A DNA stretch of 64,000 nt. Source: an uncultured Erythrobacter sp. (GTDB lineage Bacteria; Pseudomonadota; Alphaproteobacteria; Sphingomonadales; Sphingomonadaceae). Position 1 is the stretch's first letter. Every line of letters begins with the position of its first letter. The stretch is from the NCBI GenBank assembly GCA_947488755.1, contig CANLAD010000001.1:324247-388246 (forward strand), given 5' to 3'. Below the pieces are notes generated by a model that had not been told where the DNA came from, did not search any database, and was given only the letters and a program-made list of their open reading frames with translations. The position numbers and the translations under genes are program-made. This document shows positions 1 to 10,872 of this stretch, one piece after another.

Positions 1-562
1 TGGGATCCTGCGCGAGAGCCGACTTGAACACCGGATAGACCAGATGGGCAACGTCGAACTTCGAATCCTCGAACCGCTCGATCAGGTCGGCGGCGATGGC
101 GTCGGCTTCCTCGAAGCCGGGCTGGCGCACGTCAGAGGTGTCGAAGTGCTTGGTGATGCTGTTGGCATAGTCGCGCTTGATCGGCGCGCGGCCCTTTTTG
201 CCAATGAGGTAGAACGAGACGTCCTTGCCTTCGCCGAGCAATTCCTTCGCCTTGGCCTTTGCAGCTTTCACGATGTTCGCGTTAAGCCCGCCGCACAGCC
301 CCTTGTCGGTGTTGACGACGACGAGCAGGTGACGCTGGGTCGAACCGGTGCCCGCGAGCAGCTTGGGCGCGCTGTCGCCCGAAACCTTGCCCGCAAGGCT
401 CGCCATCACGGCGGCGAGCCGCTCTTGATACGGACGCGCGGCCTCGGCAGCCGCCTGCGCACGGCGCAGCTTCGCCGCCGCAACCATCTGCTTGGCCTTG
501 GTGATCTTCTGGGTCGATTTGACCGACTTGATCCGACCTTTGAGTTCCTTGAGACTTGCCAT
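1..562 (-). CDS. atpG: ATP synthase F1 gamma subunit (5' part, cut by window edge)
   Basis: This is the N-terminal 187 residues of the rotor-shaft subunit of F1 ATP synthase. The protein begins [20 protein letters not shown], which is the family's first helix, and continues with the [12 protein letters not shown] segment typical of gamma subunits. The start is the ATG at 562, four bases after the stop of the preceding small gene. The gene runs off the left edge, so the C-terminal helix and the expected atpD and atpC are not visible. It lies downstream of atpH and atpA on the same strand. Identity is secure. The only oddity is the monooxygenase gene inserted just upstream. Confidence 0.96.
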   Translation of the reverse strand, partial: MASLKELKGRIKSVKSTQKITKAKQMVAAAKLRRAQAAAEAARPYQERLAAVMASLAGKVSGDSAPKLLAGTGSTQRHLLVVVNTDKGLCGGLNANIVKAAKAKAKELLGEGKDVSFYLIGKKGRAPIKRDYANSITKHFDTSDVRQPGFEEADAIAADLIERFEDSKFDVAHLVYPVFKSALAQDP

Positions 563-566
563 CTCT

Positions 567-860
567 TCAGCTTTCCAACGACTTCAGTTCGACGAGAACG
601 GGATCGCTTTCGAGCCAGTTTTCGTATTTGGCGAAGACGTCTTTTGTGTAATCCTGAGCATGGTGAAAATCGAACGCGTCGCGATCGGCCCATTCTTCGA
701 AAATTGTAATCGTGCTAGATCCGTCCGCAGCGCGGCGCGGCTCGAAAGCGACGCATCCGGCTTCCTTGCGCGTGACCGGGGTGATGGAGGAAACCGCTTC
801 GCAGGCCTCATCCATGTGTGCCGGTTTGACCGGAATGGTCGCGAGGTAGGTCAAGGTCAC
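567..860 (-). CDS. ABM-domain monooxygenase-like protein inside the atp operon
   Basis: A 97-residue protein of the antibiotic biosynthesis monooxygenase (ABM) fold, a dimeric ferredoxin-like barrel. The pattern seen is an N-terminal strand ([11 protein letters not shown]), a central [14 protein letters not shown] segment and HHAQDYT before the last helix, as in small quinol-monooxygenase-like proteins. The start is a GTG at 860, eight bases after the atpA stop, with an AGGG motif in the gap. The stop is four bases before atpG. The tight spacing implies co-transcription and probably coupled translation with ATP synthase genes. Family members act on quinols or have unknown substrates. A role linked to respiration is only inference from position. 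Confidence 0.82.
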   Translation of the reverse strand: MTLTYLATIPVKPAHMDEACEAVSSITPVTRKEAGCVAFEPRRAADGSSTITIFEEWADRDAFDFHHAQDYTKDVFAKYENWLESDPVLVELKSLES

Positions 861-868
861 GCTGGCCC

Positions 869-2410
<1,542 letters not shown>

Positions 2411-2433
2411 TTAAGCCTTCGTGGCTGTCTGGT

Positions 2434-2988
2434 TTAGGCCTTCATGGCCTGGGCAAGTGAGTTCAAACGGGTGCGGATCGAACCGTCGATGCGCTGCGAT
2501 CCGATGGTGACGACAAGGCCGCCGAGCAGGTCGGGATCGACTTCGTGGGAGAGCATGACGGTGCGGCCCTGCCGGGCGGTAAGCTTTGTCTTCAACGTGG
2601 CGAGCTGTTCTTCGGTCAGCTCATGCGCGCTGGTGACCTGCGCGGTGACTTCGCCGCGTTGGGCGGCAGCGATGGTCTTGAACGCGGAGATCATGTCCGG
2701 CAGCTTCGACAGGCGACGATTGTTTGCCAGCACGCCGAGGAAATTGGTGGTGAGCTCGCTGAGCGAAAGATGCTGCGCGACGGCTTCGACCGCCTGACCC
2801 TGTTCGCTGCGCGAGAGCTGCGGGTTGGTGGTCGCCGCGCGCAGATCGTCGGATTCGTCGAGCGCGGCCTTGAGCTTTTCGAGGTCGGTTTCCACGGCGG
2901 TAACGGTGCCGTTCTCGGAGGCGAGATCGAACAGGGCCGAGGCATAGCGGCCTGCAAGGCTGGCCTGAATACCGGCGGAAATATCCAC
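2434..2988 (-). CDS. atpH: ATP synthase F1 delta subunit
   Basis: The 184-residue stalk subunit that joins F1 to the F0 b subunits. The sequence shows the family's helical N-terminal domain ([14 protein letters not shown]) and the C-terminal [20 protein letters not shown] motif. The start is a GTG at 2988. It is the first gene of the atp operon here. The 203 bases upstream (2989-3191), before the divergent dioxygenase gene, must hold its promoter, but I see no convincing sigma-70 boxes there. Confidence 0.95.
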   Translation of the reverse strand: MDISAGIQASLAGRYASALFDLASENGTVTAVETDLEKLKAALDESDDLRAATTNPQLSRSEQGQAVEAVAQHLSLSELTTNFLGVLANNRRLSKLPDMISAFKTIAAAQRGEVTAQVTSAHELTEEQLATLKTKLTARQGRTVMLSHEVDPDLLGGLVVTIGSQRIDGSIRTRLNSLAQAMKA

Positions 2989-3191
2989 GCGTCAAAAATC
3001 CTCATTGGAAGACGAAAAGCTGCATGCGCTCATGCGGCGGGTGCGGGTAGAGCACCACGGCCAGCGCTGGCGCGCGCCTAGCACCGCGCCTTCGCCTATG
3101 CAAGCGGGCGCACGGGGAATTGCTGGACAGGTCGGATAGCGCGCGTAAACTTGGCCCCCGGTGCAGCGTCAGACTGTCGGGAGAGGATGCG

Positions 3192-4019
3192 ATGAAACTC
3201 GAAAAGATGGCTCCGAAATGCGGTGTGGAGATATCGGGCATTTCGCTGGCACATTGCAGCGATGATGAAATGCGGGCGGTCAAGCAGGCGATTTACGAAC
3301 AGGGGGTCGCGGTGTTTCGCGATCAGGACTTTTCCCCCGAAGACCACATCGCCTTCGCCAAAAAGTGGGGCGGGATCGACATCAACAATTACTTCCCGCT
3401 TGAGAACGAGCATCCGGAAATCGCGGTGGTGAAGAAGGAGCCTGATCAGCAAACGAATATCGGCGGGGCGTGGCACACCGATCATTCCTACGACCAGGTG
3501 CCGGCGATGGGCTCAATTCTGGTCGCGCGCGTGCTCCCACCTGCGGGCGGTGACACGATGTGGGCGCATATGGGTGCGGCCTACGATGCGCTATCCGATG
3601 ACCTGAAACAGCAGATCGAGGGGCTGGAGGCGTTCCACACCGCCGACCATGTCTATAATGAAGGCGGCCTCTATGCTCAGACCGATATGGGCAAGAGCCT
3701 GCGCGGTCAGGACGTGCGCACCGGCGCGGTCCACCCGGTCGTGATCCGCCATCCGCAGACCGGGCGCAAGCTTCTCTATGTCAACAGCGCCTTCACGATC
3801 CACTTCCTCGGCCAGACGCGCGAGGAGAGCCTGCCGCTATTGCAGCAATTGTTCGACGCCGCGCTGACCGGCGACAACGAATGCCGCCTCGAATGGAAAC
3901 CCGGCACGGTCGCGATCTGGGACAATCGCACCACCTGGCACAACGCCATCAACGACTATCAGGGCCACGCCCGCGAGATGCACCGCATCACGCTCACAGG
4001 GGAAGCGCTGGCGGCGTAG
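3192..4019 (+). CDS. TauD/TfdA family Fe(II)/2-oxoglutarate dioxygenase
   Basis: A 275-residue non-heme iron dioxygenase. The iron ligands fit H95 and D97 in AWHTDHSY and H250 in TWHNAINDY, with the 2-oxoglutarate-binding arginine at R265 (MHRITL). Family members oxidise taurine, alkyl sulfates, phenoxyacetates and similar acids; the substrate here is unknown. I chose the ATG at 3192 because a GGGAGAGG ribosome-binding site lies just upstream and the protein then starts like its relatives. An in-frame start at 3120 would add residues unlike the family. It stands alone, divergent from atpH and convergent with the protease gene, so context does not name the substrate. Confidence 0.88.
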   Translation: MKLEKMAPKCGVEISGISLAHCSDDEMRAVKQAIYEQGVAVFRDQDFSPEDHIAFAKKWGGIDINNYFPLENEHPEIAVVKKEPDQQTNIGGAWHTDHSYDQVPAMGSILVARVLPPAGGDTMWAHMGAAYDALSDDLKQQIEGLEAFHTADHVYNEGGLYAQTDMGKSLRGQDVRTGAVHPVVIRHPQTGRKLLYVNSAFTIHFLGQTREESLPLLQQLFDAALTGDNECRLEWKPGTVAIWDNRTTWHNAINDYQGHAREMHRITLTGEALAA

Positions 4020-4035
4020 GCGCCGATTGGGCGGA

Positions 4036-5658
4036 TTACTCCCCGCCCACGGACCCGTCTCGCTGCGGTTCGCAGGTGTAGAGCAAACGCTCATTCGGGC
4101 GTTCGGGCAGCATCGCGAGCAGCGCGGATTGCTGTTCGCTCAAGGTGCGGGCGGCATCGGTGACGCCGCAGCTGGGAATGTCGTATTGGCGCCGGGCCTT
4201 GCGCGCGTCTTCCATCGCCGAGCGGCTTAGCAGGTAGCGATCGCTGCGGAAGGTGCGGCTTTCCGGATCGTAGGTGTTGACCGCCACCGCCTCTTCATCG
4301 TCGGGCACCAGCACCCGGATCCACTCACCGCCCGAGCGGGCATATTGGGTACGCTCATTGACGCAGCCATCGGCGGCCCATTCAAAGGCGAGGTCATCGG
4401 TGCGGGCCGAAGTGACGCGGCTGCGATCGGGGTCGAGCGTGCAGATCAGCGTTCCGTCGTTTGCCGACGCGCCAACCTGCGGCGGATCCTCACCGCCATC
4501 GCCGCCCGCGACATCCGGGCCTTGCGTTTCCTCATCATCGCCCAGGATCGCCGCAACGCGTTCCTCGACTTCGGCGAAGCCCGGCCGGGTGATCCATACC
4601 AGCGCCGCCGCGATGATCGCCGCTCCGGCAACACCTGCCGCGACTATCGCGCGGGTTTGCAGCGCGGGATCGCTTTTCAGCTTCTGGCGGTATTGCGCCG
4701 CGACGAAGCAGGCTCCTGCACCCGCCATCAACAAGACCAGCGCCAGCGCCATCGCGTTGTCGCGCTCTTCCATCACTTCGATCTGCGCACGCATTCGGGC
4801 TTCGGCGCGGCGCTCACGCAGCTGCGCCTCGCGCGCTTCCAGCCGCTCGCGGGCCTGCGCGCGCTCCGCATCGAGGCGGGCACGCTCGGCGAGGTTCAGC
4901 TCGTCGATCGAGCGGCAGGGGAGGGCGTTGACCCGCGGCTCGACCTCGTTCTCCCGTAGGAACGGGAGCAATTCGCGCAATGAGACCGCGAAGTAGAACT
5001 CCGCATCCGATCCGTCCGAATCCGCGCCGAAGGAATTGACGCCGATCACCCGCCCGCAGCCATCGAGCAGCGGACCGCCCGAATTGCCGCGCGCGATGGG
5101 GGCGGTGTGCAGGATCGTGTCGAACTGGCGGCTGGGGCGCTGGCCGGAGAGGAATCCGCGGCTCTTCACCGGGGGCTGCGAGCGGAAAATGTCGCTGATC
5201 TGCAGCCCCTGCGCCAGGTCCACATTCATCGGATAGCCGACCGACCACACTTCGCCAAGATTGGTGTTGACCCCGCCCGAAATGCTCAAGGGCGGAAGCC
5301 GCAAGGTGCCTTCGCTCACTTCGAGCAAAGCGAGGTCGTTGCGCGGACTTACCGCGACCGGCTTACCAAAGGTTGCCTCGTCGCCTTCGCTGGGCACGAT
5401 GCCGATGCGGATCGTATCGTCGAGCAGCGCTTCGCGGATCACATGCGCATTGGTGACGATCCGGTTGGGTGCGACGGCGAACCCGCTGCCATGCGTGAGC
5501 GGGGCGATCTCCTCGCCGCTGCTGTCGATCAGCACGACTCGGACCACCCCGCGCGATGCCGCATCGATATCGCCCGGATCGGCGGCGACGGCGGCCGGGA
5601 TCAGGGCGAGCGCGATGATGGCGAGAACAGCTTGGATGGCGCGGGCGATGGCAGTCAT
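4036..5658 (-). CDS. Trypsin-like serine protease with coiled coil and two membrane helices
   Basis: A 540-residue exported protease. Residues 1-26 form a signal peptide (AVLAIIALALIPAAVA). The S1 catalytic triad fits H72 (VTNAHVI), D108 (NDLALL) and S193 (RGNSGGPLLDG). An Arg/Ala/Glu-rich coiled-coil stretch follows, then two hydrophobic segments (ALALVLLMAGAGACFVAA and VAAGVAGAAIIAAALVWI) and a C-terminal domain of about 150 residues that I do not recognise. No PDZ domain is visible, which separates it from DegP/DegQ. The start at 5658 gives a clean signal peptide; an upstream extension would bury it. It probably acts in the periplasm, anchored by the later helices. The target is unknown. 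Confidence 0.82.
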   Translation of the reverse strand: MTAIARAIQAVLAIIALALIPAAVAADPGDIDAASRGVVRVVLIDSSGEEIAPLTHGSGFAVAPNRIVTNAHVIREALLDDTIRIGIVPSEGDEATFGKPVAVSPRNDLALLEVSEGTLRLPPLSISGGVNTNLGEVWSVGYPMNVDLAQGLQISDIFRSQPPVKSRGFLSGQRPSRQFDTILHTAPIARGNSGGPLLDGCGRVIGVNSFGADSDGSDAEFYFAVSLRELLPFLRENEVEPRVNALPCRSIDELNLAERARLDAERAQARERLEAREAQLRERRAEARMRAQIEVMEERDNAMALALVLLMAGAGACFVAAQYRQKLKSDPALQTRAIVAAGVAGAAIIAAALVWITRPGFAEVEERVAAILGDDEETQGPDVAGGDGGEDPPQVGASANDGTLICTLDPDRSRVTSARTDDLAFEWAADGCVNERTQYARSGGEWIRVLVPDDEEAVAVNTYDPESRTFRSDRYLLSRSAMEDARKARRQYDIPSCGVTDAARTLSEQQSALLAMLPERPNERLLYTCEPQRDGSVGGE

Positions 5659-5741
5659 GGGCGTCTCTATAAGCGGCGGCGCAAAGAATTCGAGCGTTTC
5701 GCGATTGCGACCGTGTATTCGCCTGTGCGAAAGCGCCTTGC

Positions 5742-6638
5742 GTGGCGCTGAACTATAATCACCTGCGGTACTTCTGGGCGGTGGCGAAGGAAGGCCATCT
5801 GACCCGTGCCGCAAAACAGCTTAATATATCGCAGTCGGCGCTCTCGGCGCAGATCGGCAAGCTGGAGGACCAGCTTGGCCATCGCCTGTTCGAGCGGCGC
5901 GGGCGGCGGCTGGTCGTCAGCCCGGCCGGGCGTATCGCGATGGCGCATTGCGAGGTGATCTTCCAGAGCGGCGAAGCGCTGGTGCGGCGGTTGGAGGCTG
6001 GCGATGCGGGAGTGGTAAACCCGCTGCGCATCGGGGCGCTCTCCACTCTCTCGCGCAACTTTCAGCTCGGATTTCTGGAGCCCATGATGGGCGGGGAGCC
6101 TGTCCCCTTCAGCGTGCGTTCGGGGTCGATCCGCGAGCTTCTCCCGGCGCTGGAAGCACACCTGCTCGATCTCGTCTTGGTCAACCAGATTCCATCGCGC
6201 GATTCGACCACGAGCTGGACGGCGCAGGTGATCGACGAGCAGCCTGTTGGCGTGATCGGCACGCCTGGGCGCATTGCGGGCCGATCCGACCACGCCGAGC
6301 TTCTAACCAGCGAGCCTGTCATCCTGCCCACGCGCGAAAGCGGGTTTCGCAACGGGATCGACCTGGTGATCGAGGCGCTGGGTCGTCCGGTCACTATCGC
6401 GGCCGAAGTCGACGACATGGCGATGCTGCGCCTGCTTGCGCGCGCCGATGCGGGGATCGCGATCCTCCCGGCGATCGTGGTGAAGGACGAGCTGGCCTCG
6501 GGCACCTTGGTCGAAGCCTGCGGGATGCCGGGCGTATCGGAGCAGTTCAGTGTGCTGATCCCCGAGCACCGCTACCTGCATCCAGCCGTCGCGCGCCTGC
6601 TTTCTGAACGGCAGGATCGCGGCGGTATGTTCGATTAA
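5742..6638 (+). CDS. LysR family regulator (NhaR-like) beside sbtA/sbtB
   Basis: A 298-residue LysR-type activator. The N-terminus (ALNYNHLRYFWAVAKEGHLT) resembles the NhaR branch. The winged HTH is SQSALSAQIGKLEDQLGHRLF, followed by a periplasmic-binding-protein-like effector domain. It is divergent from the protease gene. About 100 bases after its stop is the SbtA gene on the same strand. A perfect GTTCG-N7-CGAAC dyad overlaps its stop codon and lies upstream of sbtA, which suggests that this protein regulates bicarbonate uptake. Effector and target are inferred from position. Confidence 0.88.
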   Translation: MALNYNHLRYFWAVAKEGHLTRAAKQLNISQSALSAQIGKLEDQLGHRLFERRGRRLVVSPAGRIAMAHCEVIFQSGEALVRRLEAGDAGVVNPLRIGALSTLSRNFQLGFLEPMMGGEPVPFSVRSGSIRELLPALEAHLLDLVLVNQIPSRDSTTSWTAQVIDEQPVGVIGTPGRIAGRSDHAELLTSEPVILPTRESGFRNGIDLVIEALGRPVTIAAEVDDMAMLRLLARADAGIAILPAIVVKDELASGTLVEACGMPGVSEQFSVLIPEHRYLHPAVARLLSERQDRGGMFD

Positions 6639-6645
6639 AACGAAC
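6629..6645. promoter_or_regulatory. Probable LysR-type operator upstream of sbtA
   Basis: A perfect inverted repeat GTTCG-N7-CGAAC contains a T-N11-A core (T at 6631, A at 6643), the classic LysR box. It overlaps the TAA of the LysR gene. An AT-rich stretch with a -10-like TATATT at 6662-6667 follows, ahead of sbtA. Assignment to the neighbouring LysR protein is inference. Confidence 0.5.
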
Positions 6646-6739
6646 GATAAGTTCCAAACATTATATTTAACAGATCAAATTACGCGCCCTAGCAGGCCGG
6701 GCACACCGTCCCTTGGCCATTATCCGGAGCCTCGCATCT

Positions 6740-7747
6740 ATGGAATCGCTCGCGTCTCTAGTTTCCAGTTTCGTCGCGCAATTGCAGTCAGCCACCCTTG
6801 CGTTTCTGCTGGGCGGGTTCTTGCTGGCGGCGACAGGCAGCAAGCTGGCGATCCCCGATGCGGTGTATCGCTTCATCATCTTCATGCTGCTGATGAGCGT
6901 GGGCCTAGACGCCGGGATAGAGGTGCGCGAGGCGGATTTTGACCAGCTCGCGCTCCCGGCGTTGCTCGCCGCGCTGATCGGCTGCGTTATTGTCCTGATC
7001 GGCAGCGTGACTTTGGGCCGCCTGCCTAAGGTAAGGCGGGAGGATGCGCTGGCGACATCCGGCCTGTTCGGTGCGGTCAGCGCCTCGACGCTCGCCGCCG
7101 CGATGGTCGCGCTGGATGAGCGCGCGATCCCGTTTGAGGCTTGGGCGCCTGCGCTCTATCCGTTCATGGACATCCCCGCGCTGATCCTCGCCATCGTGCT
7201 GGCAACGCTGCACAAGCGCAAGAGCACGGGTGAGCAGGGCGGCAAGGTCGGTGTTGGCGCGATCATCGCCGATTCGCTGCGCGGCTCGGCCCTTTCGGCG
7301 CTGCTTCTGGGTCTCGCCATCGGCTTCCTGATCCAGCCGCAGGATCTTTACGAGGGCTTTTACGACCTGCTGTTTCGCGGCTTTCTGTCGATCCTGATGC
7401 TGGTGCTCGGGATGGAAGCGTATTCGCGGCTGGCGGAGCTGCGTTCGGTGGCGCAATGGTTCGCCGCCTACGCGGTGATCTCACCGATCCTGCACGGGTT
7501 GATCGGCTTTGCGGCGGGTTATCTGGCGCACATACTCGTCGGCTTCAGTCCGGGCGGCGTCGTGCTGCTGGCGGTGATCGCGGCGTCGAACTCCGACATT
7601 TCCGGCCCGCCGACCCTGCGCGCGGGTATTCCAGGCGCAAACCCTTCGGCCTTCATCGGCTCATCGACCAGCCTCGGCACCCCGATCGCGATAGCGGTGT
7701 GCATTCCGCTGTTCATCGCCCTGGCCGAAATTGTATTCGTCCTGTGA
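6740..7747 (+). CDS. sbtA: SbtA-like sodium-dependent bicarbonate transporter
   Basis: A 335-residue inner-membrane protein of the SbtA (DUF897) permease family with about ten hydrophobic segments. Typical stretches are LGGFLLAATGSKLAIPD near the N-terminus and AASNSDISGPPTLRAGIP and FIGSSTSLGTPIAIAVCIP near the C-terminus. In cyanobacteria SbtA imports bicarbonate with sodium. I chose the ATG at 6740 (MESLASLV), preceded by GGAG; an ATG at 6713 has no visible ribosome-binding site. The SbtB-like gene follows 34 bases later and the LysR gene precedes. Transport of bicarbonate here is inferred from family and from the paired PII-like gene. Confidence 0.86.
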   Translation: MESLASLVSSFVAQLQSATLAFLLGGFLLAATGSKLAIPDAVYRFIIFMLLMSVGLDAGIEVREADFDQLALPALLAALIGCVIVLIGSVTLGRLPKVRREDALATSGLFGAVSASTLAAAMVALDERAIPFEAWAPALYPFMDIPALILAIVLATLHKRKSTGEQGGKVGVGAIIADSLRGSALSALLLGLAIGFLIQPQDLYEGFYDLLFRGFLSILMLVLGMEAYSRLAELRSVAQWFAAYAVISPILHGLIGFAAGYLAHILVGFSPGGVVLLAVIAASNSDISGPPTLRAGIPGANPSAFIGSSTSLGTPIAIAVCIPLFIALAEIVFVL

Positions 7748-7781
7748 TCGCCCGCCGCGACCTGCCTCAAGGAGAGCACCA

Positions 7782-8096
7782 ATGGCCTTCGCCGCAACAA
7801 CCGTAACGATCATCGCCGAACGCTTCTTGCAGGACGGCATCTTAAAGCTGCTCGAAGAGGCGGGCACGAGCGGCTACACCCTGACCGAAGGAAGCGGGAA
7901 GGGCCGCCACCTCACCCGCACGCATGAACGCCCCTCGCTTGTGCGCGACTTCGACATCGTGCGGATTGAATTCATCATGCTGGATGGCGAAAAAGCCCGC
8001 GCGATCGCCCAGCGCATAACCAGCGAATATTTCGCCGAGCATTCCGGGATCGTCTCGATCACGCCGACCGAGGTGTTGCGGCCCGAGCGATTCTGA
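7782..8096 (+). CDS. sbtB: SbtB-like PII-family signalling protein
   Basis: A 104-residue PII-like trimer-type protein. It matches the SbtB layout: [15 protein letters not shown] in the T-loop region, a central [15 protein letters not shown] strand and a closing [12 protein letters not shown]. The C-terminal cysteine-containing loop found in some cyanobacterial SbtB proteins is absent. SbtB binds adenine nucleotides and gates SbtA in cyanobacteria; the same partnership is likely here. The start at 7782 has an AAGGAGA ribosome-binding site eight bases upstream. The gene sits 34 bases after sbtA and is probably co-transcribed. Confidence 0.85.
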   Translation: MAFAATTVTIIAERFLQDGILKLLEEAGTSGYTLTEGSGKGRHLTRTHERPSLVRDFDIVRIEFIMLDGEKARAIAQRITSEYFAEHSGIVSITPTEVLRPERF

Positions 8097-8163
8097 CGCC
8101 CCCGATACGATTGAGCGCAAGTTTCGGGATGTGCTGGCGGAGGCTGTCTGGCACAACACTCTC

Positions 8164-9201
8164 ATGCCGGAATTCGACACCCTCACCGACGATCAGCGCT
8201 GGCAGATCGCGCTCGCCAAGGATCGGCGCTTTGACGGGGCGTTCGTGACCGGCGTGCATTCGACCGGCATCTATTGCCGCCCCTCCTGCCCGGCGCGCGC
8301 GCCCTATCGCAGGAATGTGCGTTTTTATGCGACCCCTGTCGATGCAGAGGCTGCTGGCTTGCGCGCCTGCAAGCGCTGCTCACCGGCCACGCAAAGCGCC
8401 GAGGAGGCCTGCGTCCTCGCCGCCATCGCGGCGATCCGCGAACAGGGCGCGATGACGCTCAACCAGCTCGCTGACCTCACCGGCTATTCGCCCACCCATT
8501 TCCAGCGCCTGTTCAAGCGCACCGTCGGCCTTTCACCCGCCGCTTTCGCCCGGGCTCTGCGCGAAGAGCGGGTGCTGAGAGCGCTGGAAGGGGGATCGAG
8601 CGTGACCGATGCGCTTTATGACGCGGGCTACAGCGCACCCTCGCGCTTCTACGACGATACGAAAGGACGGTTTGGCATGAACGCAAGCGACTGGCGCGAT
8701 GGCGGAGCGGGAAGGGTGATCCACTGGAGCGTTCGCCCGACCTCGCTCGGAGACATGCTGGTCGCCGCGACAGACAAGGGCGTGTGTTGCCTGGCCTTCG
8801 AAGAGGGCGAAGCGGAATTGCGCGCGCGCTTTCCAAAGGCTGATCTGGTCGAGGCCAGCGATGACTTCGCCGCTCTGTTCGACCAGGTGGTCGCGGTGGT
8901 CGAAGAGCCGGGCGGCAACAGTTCCGCCATTCCGCTCGACGTGGCAGGCACGGCCTTCCAGCAGCGCGTGTGGCAGGCCTTGCGCGACATTCCGCCGGGC
9001 GAAACCCGCAGCTATGGCGAACTCGCCGCGGCGCTCGGCAATCCCAAGGCGAGCCGCGCAGTCGGCGGCGCGAACGGGGCGAACAACATAGCCGTGCTGA
9101 TCCCCTGCCACCGCGTCATCACAGCGGATGGCGGGCTGGGCGGCTATGCCTACGGCACCGCGATCAAGGCGGAATTGCTGCGGCGCGAGGGGCGCGAGTG
9201 A
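8164..9201 (+). CDS. ada: Bifunctional Ada: DNA alkylation repair protein and regulator
   Basis: A 345-residue Ada protein. With the ATG at 8164 the zinc and methyl-acceptor cysteines fall at C38, C42, C69 and C72, the same numbers as in E. coli Ada, which supports this start over a GTG at 8131. An AraC-type HTH follows ([20 protein letters not shown]), then the O6-methylguanine methyltransferase domain with the acceptor cysteine C315 in IPCHRVI. Ada removes methyl groups from DNA phosphotriesters and O6-methylguanine, and once methylated it activates its own regulon. No alkB or alkA lies beside it. Confidence 0.95.
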   Translation: MPEFDTLTDDQRWQIALAKDRRFDGAFVTGVHSTGIYCRPSCPARAPYRRNVRFYATPVDAEAAGLRACKRCSPATQSAEEACVLAAIAAIREQGAMTLNQLADLTGYSPTHFQRLFKRTVGLSPAAFARALREERVLRALEGGSSVTDALYDAGYSAPSRFYDDTKGRFGMNASDWRDGGAGRVIHWSVRPTSLGDMLVAATDKGVCCLAFEEGEAELRARFPKADLVEASDDFAALFDQVVAVVEEPGGNSSAIPLDVAGTAFQQRVWQALRDIPPGETRSYGELAAALGNPKASRAVGGANGANNIAVLIPCHRVITADGGLGGYAYGTAIKAELLRREGRE

Positions 9202-9309
9202 TTCACCCCGTCTTCATCGAGTGTCCGTATTGCTCAGCGTGCCGCAACGGTCGCTCGATAAACTCGAACAACGGACGGTGATTGTGGCCAGAAGGGACGT
9301 GCGCATTTC

Positions 9310-9744
9310 GTGATCGCCAATCGCATCTTTACCTTCGCTGCCTTTTCAGGGCTTGGCGCTGCCATCATGGCTCCTACCCCAACTGCGGCGCAGCAGAATG
9401 CGCTCACGCTGGAAGGACGGTGCGACTACGCAGTCGAGGTCGCGGATATTCCGCCCGATACCGGCCTTGCCCTGTGCCGCTACGTCGTGATCGACCGCGC
9501 GGGCGAGGACAGCTCAATCCGCTACCTCGATCGCGACAGCAAGCTGGAGATCCGCTACGATGGCGTATTAACCGGCGACACGATGGCAAACCGGCGCATT
9601 CAGGTGGGCGATCGCCCGATCCGCGATGCGAGCGGCGAATGCACGATAACGCGCCGCAGCGCAGGAGAAATCTCGGTTGTTTGGTGTTCGGCGCTGTCGG
9701 ACAGGTTCACGTTCGCCGCCAATTTCGTTCGCAAGCGCTGGTGA
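9310..9744 (+). CDS. Exported small protein of unknown function
   Basis: A 144-residue protein starting at a GTG (9310). Residues 1-27 look like a signal peptide ending in PTAAQQ. The mature part holds four cysteines (in GRCDYA, LCRYVV, GECTIT and VWCSAL), which could form two disulfides in the periplasm. I do not recognise the family. It stands between ada and the PhyH-type gene with over 100 bases on each side, so it is probably a single-gene unit. Confidence 0.6.
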   Translation: MIANRIFTFAAFSGLGAAIMAPTPTAAQQNALTLEGRCDYAVEVADIPPDTGLALCRYVVIDRAGEDSSIRYLDRDSKLEIRYDGVLTGDTMANRRIQVGDRPIRDASGECTITRRSAGEISVVWCSALSDRFTFAANFVRKRW

Positions 9745-9879
9745 AAGCTGTCCGAGAGTCGCGCCTGCACTGAAATGGCCCTTGAAATCATTGGATACTT
9801 GATTGGGTCGCAGTATCTTGAATTAATTGCAACTATTCCGAAATAGCCATCGCATCAAAAGCGCTCTAGACACGCGGCG

Positions 9880-10872
9880 ATGCAGAAATCATCGAGTACG
9901 CAAGCTCTCGGCAGCGCGAATGATGTTCGCGGTGACTGGGCGGGGGACAATCAGGATTGGTGGGACTGGTATGTCTCACTGGCCGAGAATGAACGGTCGG
10001 CGGCGCCGCTGGTCGATCTGCCGCCGCTGCCCGATATCGCTTGGCCCGATGACGATGAGCTTGCCGCCGAACTGGCGGAGCCGTTTGAGCTGAGCACGGA
10101 AACGATCGAGAGCTTCCGGATAAACGGCTTCGTCAAACTGCCCGGTGTCATCTCACCCGGAGCCGCCTTGCGTCTGCGCGCCGAATTGAAACGGCTGCTG
10201 GAGGCAGAGCACGGCGTCACGCTGGATGGCGGGGCGAATGATCGTTTCGTCAGTCTCGAAATGGCGTGGCTCGACAATCCGGTGTTGCGCCTGTTCGTGC
10301 TCAGCCCGCGCATTGCCAAGATCACCGCCGACCTGCTCGGCGTGCCTCGGATGCGCCTTTATCACGACAATGTCCTGTCGAAGGAACCGGGCTGCGGGCG
10401 CACGCCGTGGCACTACGACGACCACCACTTTCCGCTCGCCACCCATGATGTTGTCACCGCGTGGATCGCCGCGCAGCCCATACCGGTGGCGATGGGTCCG
10501 CTGAGCTTTGCCGGGCCGCTGGGTGTCCACAAGCTGGTGGAAAGCGTGCCGTTCAACAAGGTCGACACCAGCTACGATCAGCATGTCGGCCAGCTGTTCC
10601 GGGACAATGCGGTCGCGGTGGATGAGACGCCGTTTGCACTGGGCGAGGTGAGCTTCCACCACAATCTCAACTTCCACACCGCCGGGCCGAACCGCACCAC
10701 AAGCAGCCGCATCGTGCTGGCGAATACCTATTTCGCGGACGGCGCTCATATCGTTGACGACCCGACGCTGGTATCGGGCGACTGGCGCAAGTTCCTGCCC
10801 GGATGCGAACCGGGGGGGCTGGCCGCGTCCGACCTCAATCCTGTCTGCTGGCCGCCGGAGCAATCGGCATGA
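9880..10872 (+). CDS. Phytanoyl-CoA dioxygenase (PhyH) family protein
   Basis: A 330-residue Fe(II)/2-oxoglutarate oxygenase of the PhyH type. The iron ligands fit H178 and D180 (PWHYDDHH) and H266 (NFHTAGPN), with R277 in TTSSR as the 2-oxoglutarate anchor. Residues 1-70 form a polar extension rich in Trp and Asp. Bacterial PhyH enzymes hydroxylate small molecules, often in secondary metabolism; the substrate is unknown. Its stop overlaps the start of the methyltransferase gene (ATGA), so the two proteins probably act in one pathway. Confidence 0.85.
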   Translation: MQKSSSTQALGSANDVRGDWAGDNQDWWDWYVSLAENERSAAPLVDLPPLPDIAWPDDDELAAELAEPFELSTETIESFRINGFVKLPGVISPGAALRLRAELKRLLEAEHGVTLDGGANDRFVSLEMAWLDNPVLRLFVLSPRIAKITADLLGVPRMRLYHDNVLSKEPGCGRTPWHYDDHHFPLATHDVVTAWIAAQPIPVAMGPLSFAGPLGVHKLVESVPFNKVDTSYDQHVGQLFRDNAVAVDETPFALGEVSFHHNLNFHTAGPNRTTSSRIVLANTYFADGAHIVDDPTLVSGDWRKFLPGCEPGGLAASDLNPVCWPPEQSA

